From the NCBI GenBank assembly GCA_015039365.1, contig WION01000762.1, forward strand, positions 1 to 20,732: a DNA stretch of 20,732 nt, read 5' to 3'. A program made the translations under genes and the position numbers. Numbering within the stretch: position 1 is the first letter of the stretch; each line of letters begins with the position of its first letter. Shown piece by piece: positions 19,801-20,732 of this stretch. The DNA comes from Amanita rubescens. Lineage: Eukaryota > Basidiomycota > Agaricomycetes > Agaricales > Amanitaceae. The notes under the pieces were generated by a model. That model made no database searches. It was not told where the DNA came from and was given only the letters and a program-made list of their open reading frames with translations.

Positions 19801-19966
19801 CAATCTTCAAAAAAATGGGAAAATACTCTGCCCATCCCAATGCTGTGATTGGCAGAGTTTTTTCCACCTTTATTGTGGATTATCCTGATATGTCGCTGTC
19901 CCAATCTTCAAAATAATAGGAAATACTCTGCCAATCCTAATACTACAATTAGTGGAGTATTTTTAT
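19801..19966. repeat. Two tandem hairpin units, about 101 bp apart
   Basis: Unit 1 (19801-19864) and unit 2 (19902-19966) both begin CAATCTTCAAAA and contain ACTCTGCC. Each ends with the inverted counterpart (GGCAGAGT in the first, a diverged GTGGAGTA in the second). Each unit can therefore fold on itself, and unit 2 has drifted in its right arm. Confidence 0.7.
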
Positions 19967-20039
19967 GTCCAAATGATAGGGTTATTACACTATATTCTAA
20001 GGGTTACAGGCATTTGGTGGGGTGGATGTAGTATCAAAG

Positions 20040-20205
20040 TCATCTGGACCCTGAAATGACTGGTTATGACTGGTCATGGAGATAGACCAATTTTGTATGA
20101 CCACAACTGCAACTTTGTTCAACAAAGTGCAACCATAACTGCAGTCATGCCATGACTGTGGTCATGGTTGGTCATGTGACCAGTTGTGACTGGTCATGCA
20201 ACCTA
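20040..20205. repeat. Cluster of palindromes built on TGACTGGTCATG
   Basis: Perfect or near-perfect inverted repeats include ACTTTGTT-C-AACAAAGT (20112-20128), CAGTCATG-C-CATGACTG (20142-20158) and TGGTCA-TG-TGACCA (20169-20182). The word GACTGGTCATG recurs at both ends of the cluster. No coding role is apparent. Confidence 0.75.
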
Positions 20206-20732
20206 ACTTAGTCTCAATCACACAAATGACAAAATCAGCACGAATGCCAGCCTCTTCCTTTTTGATCACCACCTTCTGGATTGAGACAGCTCTCCAAAAT
20301 CATCAATGCAATACTGCTACTGAAAATACACCACACACCTCAATGAGGGCTGAGGAACTCTTTTCTCTTTCTGTCTCACAAACTTCTCCCTTTCCTTTTT
20401 CATAGGTGTCAATAAATATGTCTTCCCCTCCATCCAGCTGTGCCCCTCCAATACCCTACAATGACAAGTCCCAAATGCACTTGCATACATGAAGCATCAC
20501 CCTCATAGAACATGTCAAATCATATCAAATCACTGTGGGGCCATTGTCTGCAAACAAGGAATGGATGGCCATGGATTTTTCCATTCTCCAAAATAAAATT
20601 ATGTAGTTGTACTCAGTAGGTTGAATTGAATTTTTAATAAATTTATATATAAATATTCATAAAAATAATTTTGTTTTTATTTTGACATATATGATTGATT
20701 TGAATCTCAATAAAATAAAATAAGAATAAAGT
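20206..20732. other. Non-coding end, AT-rich from about 20590
   Basis: No gene is recognised. The last 140 bases are almost entirely A and T, including TTTATATATAAATATT and AATAAAATAAAATAAG, which would suit an intergenic spacer or a transposon remnant. Confidence 0.5.

Overview
The window looks like nuclear DNA of a mushroom-forming basidiomycete (Agaricomycete-like). Introns are short (about 45-65 nt). The recognisable genes are a fungal P-loop GTPase of a kind abundant in these genomes, a dynamin-related protein, an F-box protein and a TOK-type two-pore potassium channel. These assignments come from reading translated motifs only; no search was run.

Layout. Positions 1-1225 hold the 5' part of a GTPase gene (minus strand, cut by the window edge) and its upstream sequence. 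About 2110-3325 holds a broken, truncated dynamin-related gene on the plus strand. 3728-9734 (minus strand) is a second, apparently intact GTPase gene. Its 5' end and upstream DNA (9165 to about 10325) are a direct repeat of 1-1225, so the locus looks like a tandem duplication with a period near 9.16 kb. About 10326-14192 has no gene I recognise. An F-box gene (14193-15877, plus) and a TOK1-type channel gene (16201-18114, plus) follow; both are interrupted by apparent one-base frameshifts. The right end (19100-20732) is non-coding and rich in hairpins, short tandem repeats and AT.

The most unusual object lies inside the intact GTPase gene. After the GTP-binding domain, from about 8254 down to 3990 on the minus strand, the coding sequence appears to be cut almost codon by codon. 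I count 54 units in which a splice acceptor (nearly always CAG or TAG) is followed by exactly three bases and then a donor of the GTGAGT/GTAAGT type. Introns of 46-68 nt lie between them. Read as phase-0 microexons, the 54 triplets contain no stop and are rich in Glu and Ala. A few longer small exons (21, 12, 15, 8 and 5 nt) join the array to the flanking exons with the frame kept. The resulting model has about 70 exons and 446 codons. The introns resemble one another, as if derived from one ancestral intron. A 678-bp solo LTR (5033-5710, target duplication CACAA) sits in one of these introns just inside its donor site and leaves the splice signals usable.

A caution applies to the whole window. 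Most frameshifts in the channel, F-box and dynamin genes and in the left GTPase copy are single-base differences, often in short base runs. Base-calling errors in a long-read assembly are therefore a serious alternative to pseudogenes.
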